Below the pieces are notes generated by a model. The model searched no databases and was not told the DNA's origin. It was given only the letters and a program-made list of their open reading frames with translations. A stretch of 64,000 nt of DNA. It comes from Blumeriella jaapii (taxonomy: Eukaryota > Ascomycota > Leotiomycetes > Helotiales > Drepanopezizaceae). The position numbers were made by a program, and so were the translations under genes. This document shows, piece by piece, positions 10,506 through 22,800 of the stretch. The stretch's first letter is position 1; every line of letters starts with the position of its first letter. The stretch lies in NCBI GenBank assembly GCA_009599575.1, contig VWND01000032.1:124001-188000 (forward strand), read 5' to 3'.

Positions 10506-11273
10506 ATGCGCTCGTTTGATTTTACGCGAAAGCATTATAACGGATTTTTTGCTTTTTTGCGTTTTCGAGCTTTCCAGCGTAAAATGCAACCGCTACAAAA
10601 CTTCGCATATTTAATATTTTTTTATAAATTTTTTAAATTTTTATTCGAATTCGCTTTTAATTAGCTATAAGTTTTTATCGTACGCGCTATCGAAGCGCAA
10701 ATACTTTTCGCGGGTCTTAACGATTTTATAAATCGTTTCGATACTACCACCGCCGCTGCCGCTTTTTTTCTTTTTGCTGCCAAAGCCAAAGCTTTTGCTA
10801 AAACTTTTATCGATTTTATTATTTACAACGTTTATATAAATCGTTTAAAAAAAAATAACGCTTCGGCTTTTATAATAATCGAAAATCGTGCGAATCGCGC
10901 CGCGGCTCGAGCTGCCGCTGCTGCTGCTGCGCCCGTTTCTGCCGGTTTAGCGGCTGCTATTGTTTTAAAGGCTTTGGCTGCGCCGGCCCTTTTATTTAAC
11001 GACGCCAATATAAAACGTATTTTCCGACGTTTCGAAAACGTCGCTCGGATTTATTCTAACCAGTTAAATTAAATTTTGGATTTTTACGAAAATATCGTAA
11101 TTGTAATTTAAAATTCGACTACGGCTATTATAAAAGTTTTAATTAAAATAAATCGAATATTCTGCGAATTCGTTTGATATTAATTTTTTTTTTAATTTGC
11201 CGCTGCTTTTAAATCTGAAAAAAATAGCGATAACGATAGGAAAAAAAATAACGATAAAAATAAATTAGCTTAA
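10506..11273 (+). pseudogene. B2 antisense frame downstream of pol (Ala-rich, unknown function)
   Basis: A 256-codon frame on the strand opposite to pol, from ATG 10506 to TAA 11271-11273; I do not recognise the family. In order: MRSFDFTRKHY; a likely helical part with FIVRAIEAQILFAGLNDF; an Ala/Lys stretch (AAKAKAFAKTF); INRLKKNNASAF; an alanine-rich block (NRAAARAAAAAAAPVSAG, about 10872-10944); NDANIKRIFRRFENVARIYS; and a charged tail (KSEKNSDNDRKKNNDKNK). Seven internal stops, all RIP-type. B3 has the same frame with exactly the same length (59523-60290). The frame stays open for about 80 bp upstream of the ATG, so the true start is uncertain. Its stop overlaps the pol stop on the other strand (TTAA, 11270-11273). 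It could be an accessory protein or a captured gene. Confidence 0.65.
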
Positions 11274-14200
11274 CGGCGGTTTTAAAGTTTTTTAAATATT
11301 TTATTTTTTTTTCTTTGCTTTTACGACGCGTATTCGTTATTGTTTCGTTGCTATTATTTATCGTATTTTTTAAGTATTTTTTTACAATCTTTTTTGCGTT
11401 CGTAAAATAGTTTTCTGGCTTTTAAAAATCTTCGTTTAATAAATAACCTTTTTATCGCATCAAATAATATCGGCTTTTTTTTGTATTTTTATAAATTTAT
11501 ATTAATTTAACCTCGTATTTTTCTGATTTTTAAAATTTTATTATATTATTTTTCGGCTCGGTATCGTTCCGACTTTGCCAAAGTTTTAATAAAAAAACGT
11601 GGAAAATATCGTAAATACGATATTAAAAAAAAAGCTCGAATTAATAAGCTTGGCCGTGTTCGTATATAATTCGTTTGATTTTAAAAAATCTTAAATATTT
11701 ATTTAAAAGTTTTCGAAAAAATCGCAGCTATCGAAAGTTTTTAATCGATAATAATATTTTATCGCTTATTTGAAATTTAATTTTTTTGTATTTAACGTCG
11801 TAAAACCTTTTATAATTCGCGTTGGCTTTTTTTAGCTTTTTACTAAATACTTTTTTTTTTTTTATAATATTTTAATTCGTTTTTCCGCTGACGGTATTTT
11901 CTTTTTTACGACGTCGCTTTCGACGTTGCTGCCAAATTTTGGATAAAAGCCGTATAGCATGCGAAAAAAAATAAAATTCGTAAAAACGTATATCGAATTA
12001 TTATACGTAAATTCGGCTAAAGCAAGCTTCGTAGCCTAATCGTTTTGTCGATAATCGCAATACGTACGAAAATAAAATTTTAAAATTTAATTTTAACGTT
12101 TCGTTTGGCCATTTATTTAAAAATAAAAAACGGTGTTTAATCGACGTCGTATTTATAAATGAAATATTATTAAAAACCAGAATTTATTAATAAAAACTGA
12201 CCTTTTATTTGTAATAATCCTTTTAAAATAGCTAAAATTTTTATAAACGTATTATATAAATATCTTAGCTAAATTTAAAACTAAAATCGTTTTTTATATC
12301 GGTATATATTTCGATAGCTTCGTATATCGGTTTATTATAACGAATATCGAATCGTAAATACGATTTCGTTTTTTATTAAAAAGTAAATCCGTAATAAAAT
12401 TTATAATTATTTTTTTTTAAAATTTCGTAAAAATCGAAAAAGAGGCTAATTCGCTATAAAATCGGTGCTTTTTAAGCTTGCCTTTTTAGCACTTTTTATA
12501 CGTATTAACGTAACGCTTTACGTCGCTTCGTAAACCAGGCCAGAAATATTTTTTTTCGACCAATTTTAGCGTTCGCCGAAAACTTTAATAACCGGCGGTC
12601 GAATCGTCGTAATTAATTTTTAATATTTCGCTTTTAATAGCGCTTTTATTCGAAATATACGTACGTTTTTTATAACGTAATAATTTATTTTAGTTTATAC
12701 GCTAATATTTTTCGGACCCGGCTCGATTGTTTTGCGAAGCCGATTCGTACGTTTTTTATAATATAAAAAAATCAGATTTTTGCAATTTAAAAATAATTTT
12801 ATAAATCGGTTTTGCTAATTCGTTATTAGCCGTTTCGGATTATAATAATACAGCGGCTACGCTTCGTAGTATATATTATTTGCAATTAGTAATATTAGCA
12901 AAAAATAATCCGGCGAAAAAATCTTTTATTTGGCTTTTTTCCGCTTGCTTTTTATTTTTTGATTTCGTTAATAAAAGCTCCGAATATTTATCGGCGCGAA
13001 ATAATTTATGCTTCGATTTTAAGCGTGTTTTTACTGCGGAAAATATTTTAGAATTTTTTAAATAAGCTAGTTTTAGCTTACGATGCAGCGTAAATAACTG
13101 CTCGTTATTTTTTTTTAAATCTTTTTTTAAATCTGGCCGGCGGAAAAAACCATTCGCCGAATTAAAAACTTTTGTTTTATATTCGATTATAAAATCGTAT
13201 TCAGCTAGCTCGTCGGCTTATTTCGCTTAGCGTCCGTTTAAACGTTTTTTCGTAAAAAAGTATTTTAAATTATAATAATTTATACGCATAATAATAACGT
13301 CGAAAACGCTACGTAAATATTAGCTTTATTATTTAAAAGCGTAAATTATAGCTATTAGCTTAGCGTCGTAAACTTCGTATTTTTGTTTTATAAAAAAAAG
13401 CTTTTTCGAATAATATACGATAAAATGCTAACGTGCCCTCGTATTTTTTCCGAATAATTAAAATAATATTCCGCTTATAGCGAATTTCGAAGCGTTTGTT
13501 TCGATTTAAATTTTTAATCGAAGATCGAAATAGCGTAAAATCGGTGCTTAGCAAAACTTTTTTTTTAAAAATAAAAAGCGAGCTTCGCTTCGAATAAAAA
13601 ACGAAAAAGGCCCGATATTTTTTTTTATTGTATTTTTTTTAAAAGATTTGTAATAAATCGGCAAAGCTTAGCGTAGTTTTTAATAAAACGTTTGTAAAAA
13701 TTAATAAAACTTAAAAATATTTAAATATTTCGCTATGTAATAAAAAAAGGCTATTTCCGAATATTATTTACTTTTTTTGGATTTATTTTAATTTCCGTAG
13801 AAATAACGACGAAGCTTAGGAATTTAACCGTATTCGTATCGAAAGCATATTTTTTCAAATTTTCGTAAAATTTATTAATACGAAGTTTTTCGAAAACTTT
13901 TTTTACCGCGTTTATATAATCGTCGGAGTTTTCGGAAAATATTAAAATATCGTCGAAGTAAATTATATACGTAACATTTATTAAACCGATTAAAGCTTGA
14001 TTAATATACGCTTGAAAAGTTGCTAATGCGTTCGAAAGGCCGAAAAATAATACGTAGTATTCGAAATGTCCGTAACGAATGCGAAACGCAATCTTCCATT
14101 TATCTTCCTTTCTTATTCGAAAGCGGTGGTACGTCTAAGTAAAATTTAGCTTGGTAAATATTTTAGCTTTTTTCAAACGATTTAAAATTTCGCTTATAAA

Positions 14201-14940
14201 AAATAAAAAGATTCGATTTTTAACCGTAACTGCGTTTAAACCCTTATAATCGACGTATAATCGTAAACTTCCGTTTTTTTTCGGTATAAATATTACCGGT
14301 GCGCCGGCAGAGCTAATAAATTTTTTTATCCAGCCTTTTTCTAAGCTCGAATCGAAATATTCGCGCAATTCGGTAAATTTAAATTTCGATAAAAAATAGA
14401 TTGGTTTTCAAAAAAAATCCTTTTTTTTCGCGAAGTTTATTCGATGTTTTATAAAATAATAAAAAGCTAGGGTAACCGCGGCGGTATCGTCGAATACGTC
14501 GGCGTAATCGTTGTATTTAAAAAATAATTAATATTGTTTTTTAATAACTTTTTTTAAAACGATATAAAACGCTTGCTTTTTTTTAAATTCTTTTTTAAAA
14601 CGTTTGATTATAACGAAATTAAACTGTAAACGTTCGATTAGATATCGCTACGATTTAGCTCGAAAGCTTATAACGGGGTCGATATTTCGTAACCAAAGGA
14701 AACTTAAAATAAATAAAACTCTTGAAATATTTATATCGTAAGCCACGAAATCGTTTTGTATTTTTTTAATTGTTTTATAATTATCAGTGGCGCGAATAAG
14801 TTGCGTATGCGTGCCGTAAATAATTACTTTTTTTTTTTTAACCGTGGATAAATTAATACGTTTTTAAATTAATTTTTATTTACACTCAATTAATAACTTT
14901 TGGATTACGCAGTTTTTTTTCGCGCCGCAATCGATAAAAG
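11270..14940 (-). pseudogene. B2 pol remnant (protease to chromodomain)
   Basis: Ty3/gypsy pol on the minus strand. Protease: the DSGA-type site reads DCGA (14921-14932), within TFIDCGAKKNC. RT: 14368-14135 contains [19 protein letters not shown], and the catalytic box YFDDILIFS is intact at 13934-13960 with both aspartates. RNase H, in another frame, shows VYYSKKLFF and KYEVYDAKLIAIIYAFK (about 13430-13330). Integrase covers about 12800-11700, and the chromodomain and basic tail end at TAA 11272-11270. Several RIP stops and indels separate these parts. The intact YFDD box in an otherwise ruined gene is chance survival, not activity. Confidence 0.88.
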
Positions 14941-14949
14941 TTTGTTTCG

Positions 14950-16600
14950 TACGAATTTCGCTTTTAACTTTTTTAATTTCGATTAAAATTATAATTTTCT
15001 ACTTTTTTTTTTCGCTCGATTTTATTAGCAGCGACGAAATTAAAATCGAACGAAAGCTTTTCCCGAATTTTTAAATTTATTAACTTCGGAGCAGTTTAAA
15101 ATTATATATTTTTTTTTATTGCATTTATAATATTCGACTTTTAAGCAATTGGCCATGCGGTGCCTTTCCTTTTGGCAGCGATTGCATTTCGAAAAATAAA
15201 AAAAATCGTTAAAAATTTTAAAATTTCAAAGGATTTTGTTAAAATTATCGTTTTTTCGCTTTCGTTTTTCTTTTTGTAACGTATTTTCGAATCGAAAACG
15301 GTATATATTTGTTTTAATTTTTAAGTTTTAATCGTAAATATAAGTTTTTTTTTTTTTTTTTTTTTTTTGCGCTCGTTTCGTCGTTTATTATTTTTCGTTT
15401 CGTCGCTAATAATTTTATTAGCATTTTCGATACGACGAGCGATTAATATTAATTTTTCGTGCGAATTTGTAACTGTAATATTATTTCGTTTAATAATTTC
15501 TTTTCGAAAAGTAAATCGAAGTTTTGCGAAAAGCATTTTTTTTTTAATCGCATCGTTTGTTATTTGCAATTGCTGTTCGAAATTATTTAAATAAATAACG
15601 AAATCGTTAACTAATTTATGTTTTTTTTGCTTCGTTTTATCGTATAAATTCGAAGCCGCGATTTTTCGATTTTCCGTATTTATTAAAAAATTTAATATTT
15701 ATTTTTTAAAATCGTTTTATATAATTCGAATATTCGTAAAACGTCGTTCGTATCCGGTTTATTTTTTTTTTATTTTATCGTCGAAAGCTAAAACACAAGC
15801 GTTAATTTTCTTTTAATCGGTACAAAATATTACTTTTTTATTTTGGCGAAAGCTTCGCTTTGCACGCCGAATAAAAAATTAAGTTTTTTTAGTATTTTTC
15901 CTTCGATATATTAGAAAATCTTTTATTTTTAATGCTTTTCGGCTCGAATTCGCTATGTTTTTTATAAAAAATATAATATATTTAAAAAAAATGCTAAATC
16001 GTTTTTAATAAGTATTATTATCGTAATGCTTCGAAGATATTTTATAATAATCGCCGGCTTAAATTATTTTTTGTTTTTTTTCAATTGGAACGGTATTAAA
16101 AAATATAAAAACCTTTTTTTTCGATATTTTCGAAAGCGTCGAATTCTCGTTAAAATTCTTTAATCTTTTTTCGGAATTCGTTTCGGCGTTTTAAAGTTTT
16201 TTCGAATCTTTTAATTGTTTCGTAGATTTTTTTCTTAATTTTTTTCTGCTTTATTTTAATTCGTATTTTTTTTATTTTTTTACGTTTATCGTTTTTTTTT
16301 TATTCGGCGCGGATTCGTTTATTAACTAAATAAATTAAAGTTTCGGTAGAAAATCTTTTCGAATCGCTTTAAGCGTGGCCTTTTTTAGTAATTTTTTCGA
16401 TAAAAAAAATTAAAAAATCGTCGCGCCTTAATAATAAAGTATTTTCGGCCTTTGATAAAACTAATAACGTTAAAAAAAACGATAATACAAAGTTTTTTTA
16501 AGCAGCCGAAAATGCTAAATCTTTTTAAATAGCTGGAAATACTTGTTTTCTGCGAATACGAAAAGCTATAATATCGATAATAACGATATAAATATAATAA
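14950..16600 (-). pseudogene. B2 gag remnant with CCHC zinc knuckle
   Basis: Between the 5' LTR and protease. An intact zinc knuckle C-X2-C-X4-H-X4-C (CNRCQKERHRMANC) lies at 15145-15186 on the minus strand, the usual C-terminal nucleic-acid binding motif of Gag. Upstream of it, 15569-15321 is an open piece (MQITNDAIKKKMLFAKLRFTF at its start, ending in a lysine run), probably the spacer between capsid and knuckle. The more distal capsid part (15600-16600) is too broken to follow. The protein packages element RNA in virus-like particles. Confidence 0.75.
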
Positions 16601-16661
16601 TATAATAAAAAGTTGTTTTAATAATATCGAACTGCCGTTCCGATAAATAGAAAAATCAAAA

Positions 16662-17074
16662 TATAAAAATTAAAAAGCAAAAAAACATTAGTTTAAATAA
16701 TAAAACTTAGATAAAATTAAATTAATAATCAAACTGATTTTTATTTTTTATATTTTTAATAAAAAGCGTGTATAAATACAAAAAAAAGGGTGGAATTCTC
16801 GAAAAAAGTATTTCCCAGAAAACCAGGCGAATTTTATTTAGTATGCTTTTTCAGCCTTTATCCCGACCTTTTTTTATTTTTTTTAATATAACCTTAATAA
16901 CTGGTTTTTTAGCAATCACTTCTATAAAATGTTTTACCTAAATGTTATTTTCAGCTTTTACAGTACTATCCGGCCCTTACGGCCTATCCGCAGAAAGTGC
17001 TATTCGAAGGTTGGTAAGAGGCAGAGGGTCTGGGCGGATCACCTGACTTATACACGTGATGTTGGTTCCTGACA
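16662..17074 (-). repeat. B2 5' LTR (413 bp)
   Basis: Exactly the same length as the 3' LTR. Its right end GGTTCCTGACA keeps the original terminus. The left end is RIP-altered (TATAAAAATT for TGTAAGGATT). Confidence 0.95.
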
Positions 17075-17996
17075 GAAATCTATTATTAAAAGAAATTCGC
17101 TTTAATTGTTTTAATAAAAATTTACGAAAAGTCGAAAGCGTTTTTGCAAATATTAGTTATAAATTTCGGTTTGATTATCGGTTTCGGAATAAGCGGCTAT
17201 CGAAAGCTTTAGTTGCGTACCGAGTATTTTGTTTAATTCAAATCAGAAAATAAATTAATATTAAAAATTACGATCGTTAATAATACTTTTTAAAAGGCTA
17301 AAATACTTATATACGTGAAATATATACAATTTGGCGAGGCTTCGAGCGTCGATATTTTTATAATAAAAAATCGAAATAGCTTATTTGAAAAAGCGATTTA
17401 TTATTACGAATACGTTATCGTAATCGTGTTTGTTTTTGTTAAAGCTGCAAAAATTTATTATAACGTATTTTTAAAAATGGTTAAAAATAAAAAAAAGCTG
17501 AAAAAAGCCGGGGCGCTTATTTTTAAAACAAAATTTTTTCGATAAACGTAATAATTGCGATAATATTGTTTTACGAAAGCTGTTATACCTCGCCAATAAT
17601 ATTGGTCCGAAAGCAATTGCGTAGTTTTGCGAACGCTAAAATAAACGGTAGAAATTTAATCGTGTATTTTTCGTATAAAAGTTAAACGAAAATAATCGAC
17701 GTTTAATATTATTAAACGATCGTAATATAGCAGCAGATCGCGTTCAAATATATACGAAATATTATTATCGTCGTTTTTTTTTCTAGCGTTTCGTATAGCT
17801 TTTTTTCGGAAAGCTATTAAGCTGCTAGCTATGCGATTAGCGTAAAAAATTTAATTAACGATACGAAATGCGAAAAAAAAATTAATTATTTTAACGATAA
17901 AAACAGCTGTTTCGAAAGCCGTGAAAAATCGAAGTTTTTTAATCAAAAAGCGGTAATCGATTTGATTTGTTCGAAAAAAAGTTTGCAAACGCTGAG
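17075..17996 (-). mobile_element. A2, right segment: integrase part of family A pol
   Basis: Continues A2 after B2 and is colinear with A1 778-1710. On the minus strand it covers the integrase core back towards its N-terminal part. Plus-strand open stretches here (for example 17056-17253 and 17315-17545) are antisense shadows. It ends where C2 begins. CTGAG (17992-17996) would be the left target duplication of C2. Confidence 0.85.
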
Positions 17997-18020
17997 TGTT
18001 ACGATCCTCCCCTGGCTAGT

Positions 18021-18082
18021 GGTGGTTGCCAGTGGTATGGTTGCCAGTGGTATGATTGCCAATGGTATGATTGCCGGTGGTG
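18021..18082. repeat. 15-bp minisatellite in the C2 LTR, about 4 copies
   Basis: Units close to GGTATGATTGCCAGT, the reverse complement of the C1 array, which has about seven. Confidence 0.85.
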
Positions 18083-18162
18083 TTGGAATAAGGTTCGGGC
18101 ACGGACCATCTCGGCCACTAGGCCTCGCGCTAAGTCACGTGACCCACAAGCGCAACCTACTG

Positions 18163-18170
18163 TATATAAA
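18163..18170 (+). promoter_or_regulatory. TATA box of the C2 LTR
   Basis: TATATAAA about 165 bp into the LTR, in the coding orientation. C1 conserves the same box on the minus strand (246-254). Confidence 0.5.
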
Positions 18171-18489
18171 ATTCGCGATCCCGAGCATTTTAGCTCGGTG
18201 TTTTTTTTTTAATTTATATACGTACCTTTGGTTTATATTATTTTTCTGATTATTCTTAAGCTAGCTATAATATAAAAAAAGACCAAACAACCTTCGCTAA
18301 AAAGCTTTATATCCACGATTAAAAACTCGATTTGCCTTTGCAATTCGAACTTTTTTCAGACCGCCCGTACCGACGTTTATTTATCGGTGTCTTAATCAGA
18401 ACTTTTTTCTATTAATTTTATTTCCAGAAAAAGCTGGAATTTTTCTTTTTTATTAATTCGATCTGCCTCTGCAATTCGAATCGCCCCTT

Positions 18490-19880
18490 TTTAACACATC
18501 CTATGTTCTTCTTATAAATCGACGCGGCATCCGAAAACAAACGCAACCCGTACGATTCGGCTTCGAATCAGCATTTCCATTTTTTGCTTCTGTCTTTAAC
18601 GCTTCCGAATCTTTATTCGTTTCAAGCTTTTTCGACGATTTTGGCAGCGAATTTTTATTCTACGACTTTTCTACCGAACCACAGTTATCTGCTGCTAAAT
18701 CTTTTCGCTTTATTATCGAATCTAAAATCGAATTATACGACGCTGACATTCTAATATCTCCAAACCGACGAATGCTCTCAAACCGACTATTCAGCATATC
18801 TGCCAACGCTAAAAAATTCATTGCGGCCCAACAGCTTCAAATCGTCCAGATAATCGCTTAAGCTATTGCCGCCGCTCGCCTTTCAGCCCTTTCCGCTAAT
18901 ATCGCCCGCGACGCCTCCTTTCCATTCCGAGCTTCGCGCGCTTTTACCGCAAATCTCCAACTAATTCCCGAATACTACCTTCCCGTCCTCGACCAAGCTA
19001 TCTTCCGAATCGAATTATTCAAAATTAAATATTTTCGTTACGCTTTCAGCGACTATTAAAAAAAAATTAAATATAACGTATAAAAAATAAATATAAAACT
19101 ATTTATTAAAAAATACTTAAAAAACTTTATATAAAATATAAATCAAACCAAAATATATTTTAAATATATTATTAAAAAAGCAAAAACCATTATTTTAAAG
19201 CATCTGAACCCCGAGTTTCATAATTAAGCCTAATCGGCCCGAAACGTTTTTCGTATTTTTAATCAGCAGCGTTTTTTTAATTACAACCGCGTTTAATTTA
19301 TTAAATTGCAATATAATAAGTTTTATATAAATAACGGTCAGACTTATAATAACTTTCGTTTTTTTATTTATCCGTTACGCAGTTACTAATAAAATTATTA
19401 AAAACCGTTGATTTAAAAATATATACGAAAAAGTCATTTTTATTTTTAAATACGATTTTCGAATAGAAAAATACAAAATAAATAATAATTATATTATTTT
19501 AAACGAATTTTTAGCCGTTGCGAATAAAAAATCACGTAATATCCGAGCTGAAAAAATAGCTTTTGTCCGTCGCATAAGCTATTTTTCCTTTGTTATAATC
19601 TTTGCTAATCAAAACTCTAAGCGTATTTCCGGTATTTTTAAAGTTTTATAACGTTTTATTTTTCCAGCCCCTTTTGCTCGCACGGCTTTTTCCTTTTTTA
19701 ATAAAAATTCTTACGAGCGTATAGCTATTATTTCTGCTATCCCCGGTTTTTTCCGCTTAGCTGCGCGTTTTTTTAGCGCTTATTATAATTGCGGCAAGCC
19801 CGGCCATTTCGCAAACGTTTACCCCGACGCCAAATTTAGTCGCAAAATCGCCGAAATAGCTATCGACGAAAAGCAAAACG
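18490..19880 (+). pseudogene. C2 gag, N-terminal part well preserved
   Basis: From about 18490 to 19057 one frame is open with a single internal TAA. It contains SKIELYDADILIS, MLSNRLFSISANAKKF, an Ala/Leu-rich helical stretch (AIAAARLSALSANIARDA) and FPFRASRAFTANLQL, as expected for a Gag capsid-like region. Frames are broken after 19060. Near the end a zinc knuckle is visible at 19784-19822 with two cysteines mutated to tyrosine (Y-N-C-GKPGH-FANV-Y). The region is unusual in keeping many CpA but few TpG. No convincing ATG is left. Confidence 0.8.
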
Positions 19881-19889
19881 ATTTGTTAA

Positions 19890-22800
19890 AAAACTTTTAA
19901 GCCGTAGCAAAAACTTTTATTATAACAAAAAATTCGATTTATAAAAGAATTTGAAATTTAATCAGCGCTTTTTAATAAAAAAGCGACAGTTTTTAATTTT
20001 TATAAAATTAACACGCAATAAATTATATATTAAAACATTTATATATATCGATAACAAAACTAATATTTTCGATACGATTAAAACTTTTTTAGTATATTAA
20101 TTTTTTTAACGTTTCGAAATAAATTTTATTCGGCTGCACAAGCCTATTATATCCACCGGCTATAATAGCGAGCCGAAGAAATTTATTTTTTTTGCTATTT
20201 TTTTTTCTTTTACGATTAACCGACGTCGTATAAATTTTTTTTTTCTAGTTATAAACCTAGGTTTTACCGACGTTTTTATTAATCGCAAATTTTTATAATA
20301 CTACGATTTAAAGCAAACGTATAATCAAAAAAAAAAAAAAATAAAATAGCTATTCGATATGCTTATTATTTTTTATTTCAACGAGCAATTATTCGTCGAT
20401 TTTAATCAGCGAATAAAACTTAAAATACTTAGTCGCATATATTAAAAAAATGCAAACAGACGAAACAGCGCAATAAAAACCTTATATACTTTTGCTAATA
20501 TTTTTACGACGATTAAAAAAACTTATTTAAGCTTTGAAACTGGTAAACCCTCCACGTTTATACGAAATCTTAAAAGCAATTTATATAAAATAAAAAAGTT
20601 TTTTATTAGCAGCTCTGAACCGACCAAGCCGGTCCTTCCAACCGTGCCAATTACCCCTTTTATTTCCAATTGCAATATCAGCTGTATTTCCGCCTTTGCA
20701 TTCAGCGTTTTATAAATACGTTACGAAAAACGAATGCGGGCCGCGAAAAAAAAAAAATTACTATTATCCAGCGATTATACGTTTATTGCTTTTATATATA
20801 ATATAAATAAAAAACGTTTCCGCCGTACGAAAGTCGCCGAATTTAAAAAAATTATATAATTCGCGGCAGTAAAAAGCATTTCCGTTCCCGACGCTTTGCA
20901 AGCCAAATATAACGACAACGTGGTTTTTATAAAAAAGCTTTTTTTAGCTTAATATTCGGAATTCGAAAAATTCTTTTATAAGCAAAAAAGCGATAAGCTC
21001 GCTTTCCGCCGCCCCGGTATAAATTATAAAATACATTTTGCTATAAAAAATACGCTTTTTATAAAATTATTTAAACGCTTTACGAATAAACAGCTTATAA
21101 AAATCAAAAGCTATATTTTCGATAATTTGCATAAAAGCTTTATTAAACTTTTTAATACTTTTTTCGCCGCCCCGATTTTATTTATTAAAAAATCAAACGA
21201 TTTTATACGCTTATATATCGATTATCGCAAGTTTAACGATTTTACGAAAAAAAATTTCTACTTTTTACTTTTAATTAACGAAATGCTAGCGCGAATTATT
21301 AAAGCCAAAATATTTACGAAAATTAATATTTAATAAATTTTTAATCGAATTCGAATATCCGAAAAATTTGAAAAACTAATTAATTTTCGCATCCGATACG
21401 ATATATATAAATATAAAATCCTTTCGTTCGATTTTACTAATAAGCCCGTTATATTTCAACGCTTTATTAATAATATTTTTATAAAATATTTAAATAATTT
21501 CTGCTCGGCGTATTTTAACGATATTTTTATTTACTCCGCGAATAATTTAAAATATAAAATCCATATCAAAAAAATTCTGTCGATTCTAAAAAAACACGGC
21601 CTAAAAGCTAATATTAAAAATGCGAATTTAATATTACGAAAACCAAGTTTTTAAATTTCGTTATTAGCATTTAAAATATTAAAATAAACCCGGAAAAAAT
21701 CGCTATTATTAAAAATTGGCAATATACAGCGAATATACGAAGCGTATAAAGCTTTCTAAGCTTTTACAATTTCTACAAACGCTTTATAGCCGGCTACAGC
21801 CGCATTTGCCGCCTTTTCACTGCTTTTACAAATAAAAACGTTTTTTTTATATTCGAAAAAAAGCAAAAAAACGTATAAAAAACATTGCGCAAAGTTCTGC
21901 TAAATACTTTTATTTTGTGCTATTACGATCTTTATAAGCAAACGCGTCTAAAAACCGATTTTTTTAATAAAATAATAATTAGCGTATTATCGCAATTGCA
22001 AAAAAATAACTTTTATTATCCGGTCGGTTTTTTTTTCAAAATTATAATCGACGCTGAGTTTAATTATCCGATTTACAATAAAAAGCTTTTCGCTATTTTT
22101 CGCTTTTTTAAAAATTATAAGCCGAAGCTGTTAAGCGCTTAAAAAAACGTATATATATATACCGATCACCGCGCTTTAAAATATTTTATAACAATTAAAA
22201 ACTTTTCGGCCCGATAAGCCCGATAAGCCGAGTTTTTCGCCGATTTTTATTTTATAATTATATACCGGTCGGAAATTATTAATACGCTCGCTGATATTTT
22301 TTTTCGCAAAAACCAAAACATTTTTTTATTAAAAACGCGATAATAAACAGCTCGAAAGCAGCAGATGTTTTCCGACGATAAATTAAATTTTTAAATTTTA
22401 AAAAAAATAGCTGCTAAAAGTATAATTACGCTGGCGCCTGTAAAAATAGCTTTCGATAAATACGATAACAACGGCATTTTCTCCGAAAAAAAACAGCGAA
22501 AAACGAAAAAAATAAAATACTTACAAAAAAATCCGCAGACATAATTTTCGTAATCGCATACGATATGCATAATTACACAATTATAAACGATTTGCTGCAA
22601 GCCAATAAAAATTCTTTTTTTTTCGAAGCGCAGCGAGCGCAGATCCGTAACTACAGCTTTAATTACCAATTGCGACAAACAAAATTGTTTTTTCAAAGCA
22701 GATTAATAATATTTTTAAAATCTCCCGAATTACGAATTTTTTTGATCCGATATATTTACGAACAGCTTTGCGTAATATACGCTGAAATAAAAAAAATAAA

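Larger units (their letters stand above)
9710..17074 (-). mobile_element. B2: complete family B Ty3/gypsy element (7365 bp)
   Basis: Complete structure: two 413-bp LTRs (9710-10122 and 16662-17074), termini TGTAAGG...CCTGACA and a perfect 5-bp duplication. Gag and pol are on the minus strand, so the 5' LTR is the right-hand one. Order on the minus strand: gag with zinc knuckle, protease, RT, RNase H, integrase, chromodomain, then the convergent antisense frame, polypurine tract and 3' LTR. The two LTRs differ at many RIP-type positions. It is inserted in A2. Confidence 0.95.
17997..18425 (+). repeat. C2 5' LTR (right boundary uncertain)
   Basis: Starts TGTTACGATCC and matches C1 in reverse over its whole visible length. 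The right boundary is set only by the extent of that match. It holds the minisatellite and a TATA box. Confidence 0.7.

Noticed and set aside
12880..13065. Plus-strand 61-codon frame in B2 (also 61904-62089 in B3)
   Set aside because: Antisense shadow of the pol linker between RNase H and integrase.
13360..13554. Minus-strand frame of 64 codons in B2, and its partner 62384-62689 in B3
   Set aside because: The recognisable RNase H protein (VYYSKKL, YEVYDAKL) lies in another minus-strand frame over the same bases.
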